DNA of 32,436 nucleotides from Candidatus Trichofilum aggregatum (GCA_016716885.1 JADJUV010000129.1:1-32436); one strand, 5' to 3'. Positions 1 to 8,509 are shown, counted from the stretch's first letter. Program-made: numbers and translations. The notes: generated from the letters alone by a model not told the origin.

Positions 1-1245
1 CATGCGGAAATAGTTCTGCAAGGTGATGGTGGCGACGGGCACCGTTTCCCGTTTTACTCTGCACCTTTCTTTGGCTTCACGGCTTCATGTAGCCCATCAG
101 GAATAGCGCCGTTCCGGCATGGGCCGTCCGGCGAAGTCGTCAATAATAATGACCTGACCGGTGCCATCCACCATGTAATCTTTATCCCGGTGGAACAGAT
201 ATTGGGCTTCTTGAGGGCATTATCGAGGTAGTAGGTTAATTTGTAACAGTTTGGGATCGTACAGACTTCTCCTCGGCATCCACGTCTACATCAGGAATCC
301 GGTCTTCGATTTTGACAATGCCGCGTTCGGTCATTGAGATGCTGCGGCTTTTCTTTCGTCAATGTCAAAATGTTCTGTGGGTTCTTCCCTCATCGGCGGT
401 GTGTCTGCGTTTGAGGTTGCTGCACATATTCGGCGAAACTTCATTATAGAGGCGGGCTGGATTGATTTGGTCGGGCCGGGAGATGATCAACGGGGTGCGC
501 GGGATTCGTCAATGAGGATGCTGTCTACTTCGTCAATGACGGCCATGTACAGGTCGCGCTGAACCAGATCGCCCTGACTCACAGCCATGTTGTCGCAGCA
601 GGTAATCAAAGCCAAACTCACTGCTGATGCCGTAGGTGACATCGGCCTGGTAGGCTCGGGGCACGGGTGGCAGGTTCGCCAGTGAACGAGCCGCTCATCT
701 TCCAGTTCGGCCCCGGGTTGAGCATATTCTGGGTCAGCCAGAGCGGAGTACCCTTGTGGGCCAATACAGCCTACGGTCAGTCCCAGGGTGTGGGTAATTC
801 TTATTTCCATCCAGCCACCGTCGCGGCGGGCCAGGTACCCGTTGACGGTGACAAGGTGAACACCCCTTGCCCGCCAGGGCGTTCAGGTAAAGGGTACAGT
901 GGTCGCCACCAGGGTTTCACCTCACCGGTACGCATTTCCACCACCTGTCCTTGATGGAGCAGGATACTCACCCATGATTTGCACGTCGTAGTGTGGCGCA
1001 AACCAGTGGAACGGCGGGCGTTTCGCGTACCAGGGCGTAGGCATCAGGCAGAAGGTCATCAAGGGTTTCGCCATTGGTCAACCGCTCTTTTTGAGGACAA
1101 AGGTCTGGTTTTTCAGCTCAATGGGTGACAGTTTTTCTAGTTTTCGGTTTCGTGACTGGCAACCTGGCTGACCTCCGTACGCAATCTTTTCGTTAATCGT
1201 GAAGTGGATCGCCGACAACGGCGCTGACTAATTTTTTGGAAACAT
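1..1245 (-). pseudogene. secA: SecA preprotein translocase ATPase, N-terminal part, multiply frameshifted and cut by the window edge
   Basis: SecA drives Sec-dependent protein export across the cytoplasmic membrane. Reading the minus strand through several frames gives the family in order: a start at 1245 (MFPKKLVSAVVGDP), then NGETLDDLLPDAYALVRE, then GQVVEMRTGE (Walker A area, normally MKTGEGKT), then DNMAVSQGDLVQRDLYM and VIDEVDSILIDESR (DEAD box) near 490-590, then DKDYMVDGTGQVIIIDDF and GRPMPERRYS near 100-180. No single frame runs through; at least five frame changes are needed, and the Walker A loop itself lies at a frame break. The C-terminal two thirds would lie left of the window. 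Identity is certain from motif order. Whether it is a true pseudogene or sequencing error is open; secA is normally essential, so error or a second copy elsewhere is likely. Confidence 0.85.
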
Positions 1246-1355
1246 GGGTGAGATTGTACTCGCTTTGTCTTAGAGAATAGTTAGCAGGGTGAAGGTTTCA
1301 AGTTTCCCGTTTCAGGTTGCAGGCTCTCAGGTTGCAAGCAGAAACCTGAACCCCT
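1246..1355. repeat. Spacer with GAAACCTGAAAC-like low-complexity tract
   Basis: Between the secA start and the prs stop, the stretch near 1296-1350 contains repeated CAGGTTGCA and GTTTCAGG words. They resemble the AAACTCG/GAAACCTG tracts in other spacers of this window. No hairpin with a T tract was seen. Confidence 0.4.
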
Positions 1356-2318
1356 TTATTCGTTAAACAGTTCGCCCGGCCATTGCGTCCTCGTGTGAGC
1401 GGAGAATCACTTCTCCCAGGAGTCCGCCAACACGGTGAGGACGGTAATGTTGGGGCAACATTTTCTCTGGGGAATAGGCAATGTGTCGGTGGTAACGATT
1501 TCTTTGATGGGCAAGTCGCGCGAACGCTCACAGGCCGGGTCGGAGAGGACAGGATGGGCAAAAGCCACGTACACTTCACCAGCCCTTTCTTTGATGAGTT
1601 GCACGGCTGATTTGATGCTGCCACCGGTGTCTACCAGATCATCCACGATGATCGCTGCCCTCGGCTCTCTACATTGCCGATGAGGCTGAGGGGCCTCGCG
1701 GCCGGTTTCATTGCCGGAGCGGCGTTTTTCGACAAAGGCGAGGGGAGATCAAGCGCGTCGCGAAGTTTCTTCCTTCTTAGCAAAAACCCAAATCAGGCGC
1801 GATAATCACCGCATTCTGTAACTTCTTGGCCCGAAAATGTTCGGTCAAGATGTGAAAGGTCGCCGGCGAGTCACCCGGAATTTTGTAAACCTCTGAATCT
1901 GCTCCGCATGTAAGTCCATTGTAATCCAGCGGTCCGCCCTGGCTACTTCAATCATATCCTACAGCAAACGGGCCGTAATCGGCACACGGGGCTGATCCTT
2001 TTTGTCGCTTTGGGCATAGGCCATAAAACGGTACCACTACTGCAATCCGGCCCCGCCGAGTCACGTTCGAGGCAATCAATGGCGATCAGCATCTCCATAA
2101 TATTGCGATGCACCGGGCGGCTATGGCTCTGGATCAGATAAATATCCTGTCCTCTTTCGCACACCGCCGCGCAGTTTGACCATAAGATTTTAACTGGGAA
2201 ATTCAATGACATCCCATTTTGATAAGGGTCGGTGAACATAATGCGCAATTTTTGGGCTAAATCTGGACACCCGACCTGGCAAAAATCTTTGTATGTCCCC
2301 GTAACTCTGTAATCCCAT
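1356..2318 (-). pseudogene. prs: Ribose-phosphate pyrophosphokinase (PRPP synthetase), frameshifted
   Basis: PRPP synthetase makes phosphoribosyl pyrophosphate from ribose 5-phosphate and ATP for nucleotide, histidine and tryptophan synthesis. The minus strand starts MGLQSYGDI at 2318, shifts to KIFARSG and CPDLAQKLRIMF, then gives QDIYLIQSHSRPVHRNIMEML near 2060-2150, MDLHAEQIQRF (family TMDLHAxQIQGFF) near 1890-1920, and the PRPP-binding loop DDLVDTGGS near 1620-1645. It continues as VYVAFAHPVLSDPACERS and IKEIVTTDTLPIP. A stop after AMAGELFNE at 1356-1358 fits the usual C-terminus, so the total span of about 320 codons matches the family. At least five frame changes interrupt it. It lies just upstream of secA on the same strand with a 110 bp gap. 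Confidence 0.85.
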
Positions 2319-2346
2319 CCTCTTTATCTCTCCCTCTCAATGGCAC

Positions 2347-2798
2347 TCATTGCCAGATCGCCAATCCTTGACCGTCCGTCTCCGCCCAGATAGCTCCTAA
2401 AAGGGGTATGGTAAAGATGCGCGGTTCATCCTCTAAATGGATTCGCGGCAAAATATCACGACTTACTCTCCATCCCATACACGACGAGAGCATGATAACC
2501 GCGGCCAGCCGATTGGTAAATTTTGCCGCAATAGAACAATAATGGGCCAACGCCCATTAAGAAGCTGTTTTAAGGCAGGCACTGAGGTTTTTTCAAATCA
2601 TTTAACCCGATACTCCATCTTTTCCAGACCAACCACTACATTATCAACTAAAGTACCAACATAGGGCCGCACACCAAAAATCGCCACCAGCTCGTCTTCA
2701 GAATACTCGTGTCCCCAATAAGCCAGAACCATTCGTACACAAGCAGGTAAACAGGTGTAGGATTTGGTTTGGCGAAAATGGGGGACAGCCAGTTTCAT
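2347..2798 (-). pseudogene. C39-like cysteine peptidase, frameshifted; partner of the AbrB-like gene
   Basis: Papain-like peptidase of the C39 type. The intact 5' part starts MKLAVPHFRQT at 2798 and carries the oxyanion and nucleophile region QTKSYTCLPACVRMVLAYWG, followed by YSEDELVAIFGV and the LVDNVVVGLEK segment. The frame stops at 2598, but the next frame continues ALKQLLNGRWPIIVLLRQ and then YHALVVYGME, which supplies the expected catalytic His. The tail is DEPRIFTIPLLGAIW...GLAIWQ with a stop at 2347. The whole is about 150 codons, a normal size for these small peptidases. The start ATG overlaps the stop of the upstream AbrB-like gene (ATGA), so the two are translationally coupled. Substrate unknown: a peptide-processing or toxin-like role is inference from the pairing. 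The frameshifts may be sequence errors. Confidence 0.7.
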
Positions 2799-3175
2799 AA
2801 GGCTGTAGCTAAGGTAGCGGCTTTCTCCCACATGGCTTCAGGAGATGTAGACTCGGCCTCAGATAATTCCCCACTCTCCGAATAAACCAGATAGCCAATA
2901 GGTTCTGGCAATTCTTCTGTCCCATAAACAGTGACAAGCCAATGATGTAACTGTTTTTCCACTTCAACCGAGACCGCGTCACCGATATTGTGCAGGGCAT
3001 AGGTCATCGCCCGTCTCTCAATGGCCTCAGCCTCAAGGGTAGCCGGAATAATATGAATCCCTTTCGTATCAACTTCAATGACAACTTGCGTGCCAGGTTG
3101 ATAGCCAAATCGCTCAATGAGATAACCAGGAATCTGTACACCTTTCGTATCAAATGGTTGTGTGATGCGTTCCAT
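2795..3175 (-). CDS. AbrB/SpoVT/MazE-like DNA-binding protein
   Basis: 126-residue protein, intact. Residues about 5-45 (FDTKGVQIPGYLIERFG, PGTQVVIEVDTKGIHIIPA) show the swapped-hairpin AbrB fold pattern: an 'I/VQIPxxL' strand, a helix, then 'G..V.IEV...GI.I.P'. The C-terminal 70 residues are acidic (ALHNIGDAVSVEVE, YGTEELPEPIGYLVYSE) and fit no family I recognise; they may contact the partner. The start ATG at 3175 has an AAAGGA ribosome site about 9 bases upstream. It lies 23 bp after the meaB stop on the same strand and overlaps the C39-like peptidase start by 4 bases. AbrB-type proteins commonly act as antitoxins or autorepressors of small two-gene operons, which is the likely role here by inference. 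Confidence 0.75.
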   Translation of the reverse strand: MERITQPFDTKGVQIPGYLIERFGYQPGTQVVIEVDTKGIHIIPATLEAEAIERRAMTYALHNIGDAVSVEVEKQLHHWLVTVYGTEELPEPIGYLVYSESGELSEAESTSPEAMWEKAATLATAL

Positions 3176-3198
3176 CGTTTGATCCTTTCCCGTCCGAA

Positions 3199-4262
3199 TT
3201 AATGATTCAAATGGATGAAGAGGCGATTCGCGGCCGCGTACGGGTCCATCTCCCTCTCTGCCACCGCCGCGATCAACTGCTCCCGTTCCACGGGTGAAAC
3301 CGTGACTGAAGTTGACGCAACATTAAGGCCTGGGGCAACTGCTCCACTTCCTGCCGACCCCGTACTTTCCCGTTCGTGCCACTCACCACTGATTTTAAAT
3401 AAACCAGATGGGCTTTAAGCGCATCCACGACTTTGTCTATCCCCCGACTGGCCGTGGCTACCGTTTCGTATACCTTAACTTCCCAATCAGGGCTTTGTCG
3501 TCGGTTGGGGTGTGACCGTCATCCGCCAGCATCATCTCACTATGATGACGCACCATTGTCGGTACTGCCAAAGTGGAGCATCATCTCCAGGATTTGACGG
3601 TGCTGGCTGTTAGGATGTCGGCTTCGTTAACGACTAAAATGTCGGCAATCTCTAGAATACCCGCCTGATGGATTGAACTGTTCACCGCCCAGGCCAGGGG
3701 GCTTCGATGACGATGGTGCCGAGCCGCGCTGGCGATATCTACCTCAGCCCTGCCCAGCGCCCACGGTTTCGATGAGGATGGTATGGTACGCGGCCGCGTC
3801 CAGCACTTTGATCACCCCAGCCGTCGAAGCAGCCGGGACTAGCCCACCCCCGGTAAAACGGCCCCGCGAAGCCATGCTCCGAATAAAAATCCCCTTGTCG
3901 CCTAGCCAGATCACGCATCCGCACCCGGTCGCCCCCCGGCAGGCCGCGCCCCGCTGGAAACGGGCTACTGGGACTCACAGCCACAATAGCTACCGTTTTC
4001 TCCCGGCGGCGTACGTGTGGCGCTCTTTCGCCAGTTCATTGGACCAGACTGCTTTTGCCTGTACGGGTGCACCGGTCACGCCAAATGGCTGTGCCCGGCC
4101 CGTGCGAGGATACAAAGCGGCAATCTGGAGTGAATTTCCCACGCCTGAGCAGACGGCTCTTCATTTGCGTTCCACCTGGCTAATGAGCCGGGCAATCGCC
4201 CGCACGTTGCCCTGGCGCACCTGTTCAGCCAGGGTGGGGGCAGTAGAGGGGAGTGGTGACAT
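3199..4262 (-). pseudogene. meaB: MeaB/ArgK-type G3E GTPase (methylmalonyl-CoA mutase chaperone), frameshifted
   Basis: MeaB is a P-loop GTPase that loads and protects adenosylcobalamin in methylmalonyl-CoA mutase. The minus strand begins MSPLPSTAPTLAEQVRQGNVRAIARLISQ at 4262, passes the Walker A region in another frame (TGAPVQAKAVWSN, corrupted from TGAPGTGKS), then VAVSPSSPF...GDRVRMRDLARRQGDF near 3880-3984, then LDAAAYHTILIET (switch/Walker B region), and ends REQLIAAVAEREMDPYAAANRLF before a stop at 3199. At least four frame changes interrupt it. It carries two GCGGCCGC sites (3790 and 3230), both in the Ala-Ala-Ala frame, so those stretches are preserved. It follows the mutase small subunit by 49 bp, the usual arrangement. 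Confidence 0.8.
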
Positions 4263-4311
4263 AGTTAGTTTCGAGTTTCGAGTTTTGGGTTTCGAGTTTT
4301 GGATTCCCTGG
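4263..4311. repeat. AAACTCG tandem tract between mutase subunit and meaB
   Basis: On the minus strand this spacer reads as three imperfect copies of AAACTCG/AAAACTCG in a row. The same unit recurs at 18083-18126 and 26151-26188, both also in intergenic spacers. Confidence 0.7.
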
Positions 4312-4722
4312 TTATGCTCTCTCCCCCAGGACTTTTTCTCGAATCTTCGCGGCAATGACATCGGTAGATGTGCCGGGGCCAAAGATACCCGCCACCCCTT
4401 TGGCTTTCAGGGCGACAACATCATCTTCAGGCACGATACCGCCGAGGAAAACGGGCACATCGTTCGGGTCAGCCTCGGCCATTAATTCCATGATGCGCGG
4501 AACCGGGGCATTGTGTGCCCCGGAGAGAATGCTGAGGGGCCGATGGCGTCTACGTCTTCATGCAGGGGCCGCTTCGACGACCATTTCCGGGGTCTGGCGC
4601 AGGCCGGTGTAAATCACTTCCATACCCGCGTCACGTAGGGCGCGGGCAATCACTTTGGCGCCACGATCATGCCCATCCAGGCCCGGCTTAGCGATGAGGA
4701 TGCGGATTTTGCGCTCGTCCAT
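4312..4722 (-). pseudogene. B12-binding small subunit/domain of methylmalonyl-CoA mutase, frameshifted
   Basis: Stand-alone cobalamin-binding subunit of an acyl-CoA mutase, which interconverts methylmalonyl-CoA and succinyl-CoA. It starts MDERKIRILIAKPGLDGHDRG at 4722; DGHDRG is the DxHxxG motif whose His ligates cobalt. It continues AKVIARALRDAGMEVIYTGL, then TPEMVVEAA where one extra C shifts the frame, then HEDVDAIG where about two extra C restore it, then SILSGAHNAPVPRIMELM, DVPVFLGGIVPEDD and GVAGIFGPGTST, ending REKVLGERA. The length of about 136 residues matches the family. Both lesions are added C in C runs (CCCC), typical of homopolymer miscalls, so the gene may be intact in the organism. 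meaB follows on the same strand. Confidence 0.85.
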
Positions 4723-4895
4723 GTTGATACTCCAGAGCGTGGTGCGTGTGGCGTGAGGTGTACCGTTTAAGGGTTATATCACATGCGACAGACCACGTAT
4801 TGTTCGGTTCAATGGTTAAAAAGACCGTTTGATTATACCGATTGACGGGTGGATTTACGAACCAGGGAGCAGGGAGTCAGGGCTTTTCCCAAGTC

Positions 4896-4952
4896 AACTC
4901 GTACAGCTTTACACAAGTCCTTAGCCGATTTAGTCGGAAGACCCATCCCCCT
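4896..4952 (+). repeat. Dispersed ~57 bp element, copy 1
   Basis: Contains CTCGTACAGCTTTACACAAG, then CTTAGCCGATTTAGTCGGAA, then GACCCATCCCC. The reverse complement of 28914-28971 matches it almost base for base, and 11214-11262 is a diverged third copy. TAGTCGGAAGACCC is shared by copies 1 and 2; copy 3 keeps GGGTCTTCCGACT on the plus strand. Confidence 0.8.
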
Positions 4953-4984
4953 AACCCCCCTTCCCGGGGAGAGGGAGCTTGACT

Positions 4985-5053
4985 GGCGCGGTTTTCGGGG
5001 CGAAGGCCCCGAAAAACCGCGCCCAGAAAAGTTCCCCGCCCCTAGGGGCGGGG
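4985..5053. repeat. Two adjacent GC-rich hairpins
   Basis: 4985-5023 pairs GGCGCGGTTTTCGGGGC with GCCCCGAAAAACCGCGCC (one extra A) around a GAAG-like loop. 5034-5053 is the perfect palindrome CCCCGCCCCTAGGGGCGGGG. They are flanked by 'CCCCTAACCCCCC' and 'GGTTAGGGGTGGGGG', themselves complementary, so the whole 4948-5066 stretch can fold as one large structure. Confidence 0.7.
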
Positions 5054-5147
5054 TTAGGGGTGGGGGAAAATGCCCGATACGATGGTGCAGCGCTAAGAAA
5101 TCGGACTTTGGAAAAGCCGTGGCAGGGAGTAGCCCACGTTTTATGAG

Positions 5148-5180
5148 AGACCTGACAAGTTTCAGAAACCTGTCAGGTCT
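5148..5180. repeat. Perfect long hairpin AGACCTGACA...TGTCAGGTCT
   Basis: Arms 5148-5157 and 5171-5180 are exact reverse complements. The intervening bases pair again as GTTTC/GAAAC (5159-5163 with 5165-5169), leaving almost no loop. There is no T tract, so it is a palindromic repeat rather than a typical terminator. Confidence 0.75.
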
Positions 5181-5194
5181 GCGCCCCACCATTT

Positions 5195-5323
5195 TGAGGC
5201 TAACAAATTAATATTGGTATTGAGGAGTGAAAGGCACGCCTACGTGCCGTTTGGGGTACTACCCCGTTCGCACGTGGGCGTGCTCACTCCTCTCTATGCC
5301 AGCGTTATTTCGGAAAACTTCAA
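5195..5323 (+). repeat. Dispersed 125-129 bp hairpin element, copy 1
   Basis: Matches 16427-16551 in direct orientation at roughly 90 percent by eye, starting TGAGG(C/T)TAACAAATTAAT and ending TTATTTCGGAAAACTTCAA. The core is a stem formed by GAGGAGTGA + GCACGCCTACGTGC pairing with GCACGTGGGCGTGC + TCACTCCTC (5222-5247 with 5270-5292). In this copy the loop holds a second small stem, GGGGTA/TACCCC. No coding potential, so it resembles a MITE or REP-like non-autonomous element. Confidence 0.8.
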
Positions 5324-5403
5324 CCTGGTGATATTCGAGGGGATGAGGTAATTGCGTAAAAGGGGTAGTGCCACGGTTTCAAAAACGGCGGCCATCTCCA
5401 GGC

Positions 5404-6269
5404 TTAAATGCCAGCCTTGACAAAACTTTGTACTGTTTTGAACAAATCTTTGCTCTTGACAAAGGTCTCCCCGACTAAAACGGCATCCACGCCGATGACC
5501 TTCATCTGGCGCACGTCGTCCAGGGTTTGGATGCCACTTTCGCCAACCACCAGCACATCGGCAGGGATAAGTCGGCGCAGGCGGGCGGTGTTGTCAAAAT
5601 CCACGACAAAGGTTTGTAAATTACGGTTATTGACACCGATGAGGCGGGGATTGAGGGGCAAAACGCGCTCTACTTCTTCAGAGTATGAACTTCAATGAGG
5701 CGTTCATGCCTAACTGATGGGTGAGGGCCAGCAACTCTTTCATGTCGTTTGGCCCTAACACAGCGGCAATGGAGGAAGTACCGCATCGGCTCCGGCAACG
5801 CCGGGCCTCATACACCTGATAAAGGGTGGAAGATAAAATCTTTACGCAGGACAGGCAGGCCAATTTTAAGCCGGGGATCACTTTTGCCGATGATGATGGG
5901 GTCTAAATCGCTTAAGGCTTCTTTGACATCACGCAGGTGTTCCAGGGACCCCTGGAAGTGGCGACCATCGGTGAGGACGGAGATGGCCCTGGCTCCGGCG
6001 CGGGTGTAGGTGGTTGCCAGTTGTACGGGGTCATACTCTGGCACGAGTAACCCTTTGCTGGGAGAAGCTTTTTTGCACTCGGCAATGATGGAGACGCCGT
6101 AGAGACGGATCGCGGCCGCGAAGTCTACCGCTGGTGGTACAACCGCAGCCAGTGCTCTCAGCTCCGACAACGGTATTTCCCGCATCGTCTTAGGCAACTG
6201 CTCCCGGTGATACCGCATAATTTCATCGAGGATCGTGCCCCGTTGTTTGGCTAAATTACTCACACTCAT
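5404..6269 (-). pseudogene. trpC: Indole-3-glycerol phosphate synthase, frameshifted
   Basis: TrpC closes the indole ring in tryptophan synthesis, from CdRP to indole-3-glycerol phosphate. It starts MSVSNLAKQRGTILDEI at 6269 with GAGG five bases upstream. Next come DFAAAIRL, the catalytic stretch SIIAECKKASPSKGLL (Lys in KKASPS), ARAISVLTDGRHFQGS, and PVLRKDFIFHP (catalytic Lys of RKDF). The frame then changes to give YQVYEARR...IAAVLGPNDMKELLALTHQLGM, changes again to PLNPRLIGVNNRNLQTF, and ends VVGESGIQTLDDVRQM and DAVLVGETFVKS. About 18 residues (DLDPIIIGKSDPRLKIGL) sit between the usual VKEAL and PVLRKDF positions; this may be a lineage-specific insertion. At least two frame changes are required. 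Other trp genes are not in the window. Confidence 0.85.
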
Positions 6270-6584
6270 AAAAACCTCGACAAAGTCTGATGGAATTTTT
6301 CTACTACTGACTCGACATTGGCGTTTTTTGTGCTGACCTCTGGAGACTAAAAGACTGAGAGATTTCCAGAGGTCGTCCAAATTTTCGCCAGAGTCGAACT
6401 CCTGGCGAATTGGTATCGGAATCAAGGCTATAGCTGGTCAACGCTGGCCCGCTAAAGCGTCTACTCCGAAGCTCGTGGTCTTGTTTCTGCACTCATTGAA
6501 CGGGCGCACCGCCCGTGGCTACTCTCAAAAGGTGGTTGGACTTTAGCAGGAACCGCAACCTCAGACAAACGGAAGAGTCGGGTA
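6270..6584. repeat. 315 bp spacer with dispersed inverted-repeat element and short GC hairpin
   Basis: No gene supported. It contains copy A of the ~90 bp element (6311-6398), the word GCCCGCTAAAGCG near 6449-6461 (shared with the hairpin at 16338-16395), and the short palindrome CGGGCG...CGCCCG near 6499-6511. Confidence 0.6.
6311..6398 (-). repeat. Dispersed ~90 bp inverted-repeat element, copy A
   Basis: The reverse complement of 28815-28909: shared words are CTCGACATTGGCGTTTTTTG, TGCTGACCTCTGGAGACTAA and CCAAATTTTCGCCAGAGTCG. GACCTCTGGA (6335-6344) pairs with TCCAGAGGTC (6365-6374) to form a stem-loop. This copy lacks about 8 bases (TTAATCTC) of the loop found in copy B. Confidence 0.8.
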
Positions 6585-8393
6585 CTAAGAATTTGATCCA
6601 TCGGCAATAAACGGCAAGGTAAAACTGAAGGTGCTCCCTGCCCAGGCACACTCATTACGCCCACTGTTCCCCAACCGCTCGACGATCCGTTTGACGATGG
6701 ATAAGCCCAAACCGTGGCCTTTGCTCTGCTGGGTGTTGAGGCGGCTGAAATCCTGAAACAGCTTGGCCTGCGCCTCTGAATCTAACCCCGCCCCATTGTC
6801 CTGCATCCAAAAACGAATCTCGTTGTTCTCAAGGGGCGTGGCTCCCACCTTGATGATCGGGGGCTGACCGCCATATTTAAGGGCGTTACTCAAATAATTC
6901 GCCCAAACCTCTTCAACCCAACTGGCGTGACCCAAGGCAACGGGCCAGGTGTCGGGTTGGTGGAGTGTGGCCTGACTGGTTTCAATTTCCTGTTGCAGAC
7001 GGGCAACGACATCCTGCCAGATGTAGCCCATGTTTAACGGTTCAGGTGTAATGACTTGCCGCTGTACCTGGGCCAGGGTGAGCAGATCGTCCACGATACG
7101 CACCATTTTGCGGGTGGTTTTACCGATGGTTTGGAGAATGGATTGCCGCGCGGCCGCGTCCAGCACCTCATAATCTTCCAGCAGCAACTCACTATATCCG
7201 GCAATTATCCCCAGAGGGCTTTTTAGATCATGGGCCACGGTATGGGCAAACGCATCCAAATCGGCAATATGGCGCTCATGCTCTTCAATCTCCCGTTGCA
7301 GGGCCAGGGCTTCCTGTTGGGATTGCTCCACCCGAGACCGTACTTCCAGACTCTTCAACCGGCTATCGGCCTGTTCATTAAATAAATTCTCTTTGACCCC
7401 ATGAAATTGCTGATAATGATGCAGCGCTAAAGCCAGATCACCCGTTGTCTGATAAATTCGGGATAGTGCCTCGTGGCATTCGTACTGTTCCCGCTGAATG
7501 TTAAGTACCTCAGCCAACGCCAAAACCTCGTGCAGATGGGTCAAGGCCAGGACTAACTGCCCCTGCTGTTCATAAACCTGTCCCATTACCAGTTGTGCCG
7601 TCACAATGCCTTGCGGGTTATCCACCTGATGGAACAAGCGAGGCGCATTTTGCAGGCAGAGGATCGCCTGCTCGTGGTGTGCCTGGCGAAAATGCAGTTG
7701 CCCCAAAGTCGTCCAGGCTTCCGCTTCCCCCCGCACGGAACCTAGCTGATGGTACGTAGCGACACTTTGTTCCCCATGCTGAAGTGCCGTTTCAAGCTGT
7801 CCCAGTCCTTGATAAACCTGGCTCAGGTTATCATGAAAATCGGCCTCACGTTGTTTGTTGTCATGCGCCATGACGAGGGGCAGGGCTGCTTCAAAACAGC
7901 GGCGGGCCTCGTCAAACCAGCCCAATTTTAAGTATAACCAGCCGATATTGTTCGCGGCCGCGGTGCGATTATTCACACTGCCGAATTCCTCAGCCACGGC
8001 CTGGGCCTGGAGCAAATAGGTTAACCCTTCAGGGTACAACCCCATGTGCGCATAACTAACCCCCACCTGATTCAGGCTATGAAACAGATGAGTTTTATCA
8101 TCTCTCTCCTGGCTCAATTGCACCGCTTTTAAGGAACAGGCAATGGCTTGTTCGTGATCAGACAGGTAACTATAGGTAGCGCCAAGGGTCACGTAACAGG
8201 TTAAGAGACGCTCCACCAGCTTGATTTTCTGAACCAGGCGCAGGGCTTCTTGGGCCATCGCCAATGAACGCTGGGGATTGCTCTCACGCAAATCGTTGGC
8301 CTGCTCAATGAGGCCGTTGATCTGCTGGAGATGGGGTTCCGCGGCCGCAAACTGCCCCGGCACCTCTTGTGTACTGAAGATTGTTAGTTCCAT
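6585..8393 (-). CDS. TPR-containing sensor histidine kinase
   Basis: 602-residue soluble kinase with no membrane segment. Residues about 20-335 form a run of TPR-like helical repeats (for example NRTAAANNIGWLYLKLGWFD and AEAWTTLGQLHFRQAHHEQA), a protein-binding sensor. A coiled coil covers about 340-380. HisKA follows, with phosphoacceptor His388 in AHDLKSPLG. The ATPase domain has the N box NYLSNALKYG (about 499-508), G1 DNGAGL (532-537), F box FQDFSRL and G2 GHGLGLSIVKR (559-569). After ERLG the expected VGVMSVPGQGSTF appears as NSGRNECAWAGSTF: the nearby +1 frame supplies VGVMSVPGQG, so residues 575-586 are a compensated frameshift caused by G-run indels. Autophosphorylation and a partner response regulator are expected, but none is adjacent. 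Divergent from the biotin carboxylase gene. Confidence 0.9.
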   Translation of the reverse strand: MELTIFSTQEVPGQFAAAEPHLQQINGLIEQANDLRESNPQRSLAMAQEALRLVQKIKLVERLLTCYVTLGATYSYLSDHEQAIACSLKAVQLSQERDDKTHLFHSLNQVGVSYAHMGLYPEGLTYLLQAQAVAEEFGSVNNRTAAANNIGWLYLKLGWFDEARRCFEAALPLVMAHDNKQREADFHDNLSQVYQGLGQLETALQHGEQSVATYHQLGSVRGEAEAWTTLGQLHFRQAHHEQAILCLQNAPRLFHQVDNPQGIVTAQLVMGQVYEQQGQLVLALTHLHEVLALAEVLNIQREQYECHEALSRIYQTTGDLALALHHYQQFHGVKENLFNEQADSRLKSLEVRSRVEQSQQEALALQREIEEHERHIADLDAFAHTVAHDLKSPLGIIAGYSELLLEDYEVLDAAARQSILQTIGKTTRKMVRIVDDLLTLAQVQRQVITPEPLNMGYIWQDVVARLQQEIETSQATLHQPDTWPVALGHASWVEEVWANYLSNALKYGGQPPIIKVGATPLENNEIRFWMQDNGAGLDSEAQAKLFQDFSRLNTQQSKGHGLGLSIVKRIVERLGNSGRNECAWAGSTFSFTLPFIADGSNS

Positions 8394-8509
8394 TTTGTTA
8401 GTCAGCCATAGAGTGGCACGTTATACTCACTGCTAACCCTATTCAGGCAAAACACATTCTAATTGTATGAGGGTTATCGCTATCTGAACAATCGGGCTGA
8501 GGTTTGTCT

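Larger units (their letters stand above)
4723..5403. repeat. 680 bp repeat-filled intergenic region
   Basis: No convincing gene. It holds, in order, a copy of the 57 bp dispersed element (4896-4952), two GC-rich hairpins (4985-5023 and 5034-5053), a long perfect hairpin (5148-5180) and one copy of the 125-129 bp element (5195-5323). Open frames on both strands here are composed of these repeats and show no protein-like pattern. Confidence 0.75.

Noticed and set aside
3673..4485. A 270-residue plus-strand open frame
   Set aside because: It is the antisense of the meaB and mutase small-subunit genes, whose motifs are clear on the minus strand.
4833..5211. Overlapping 119-120 residue open frames on both strands
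   Set aside because: They consist of the 57 bp element and GC hairpins; composition is not protein-like and there is no ribosome site.
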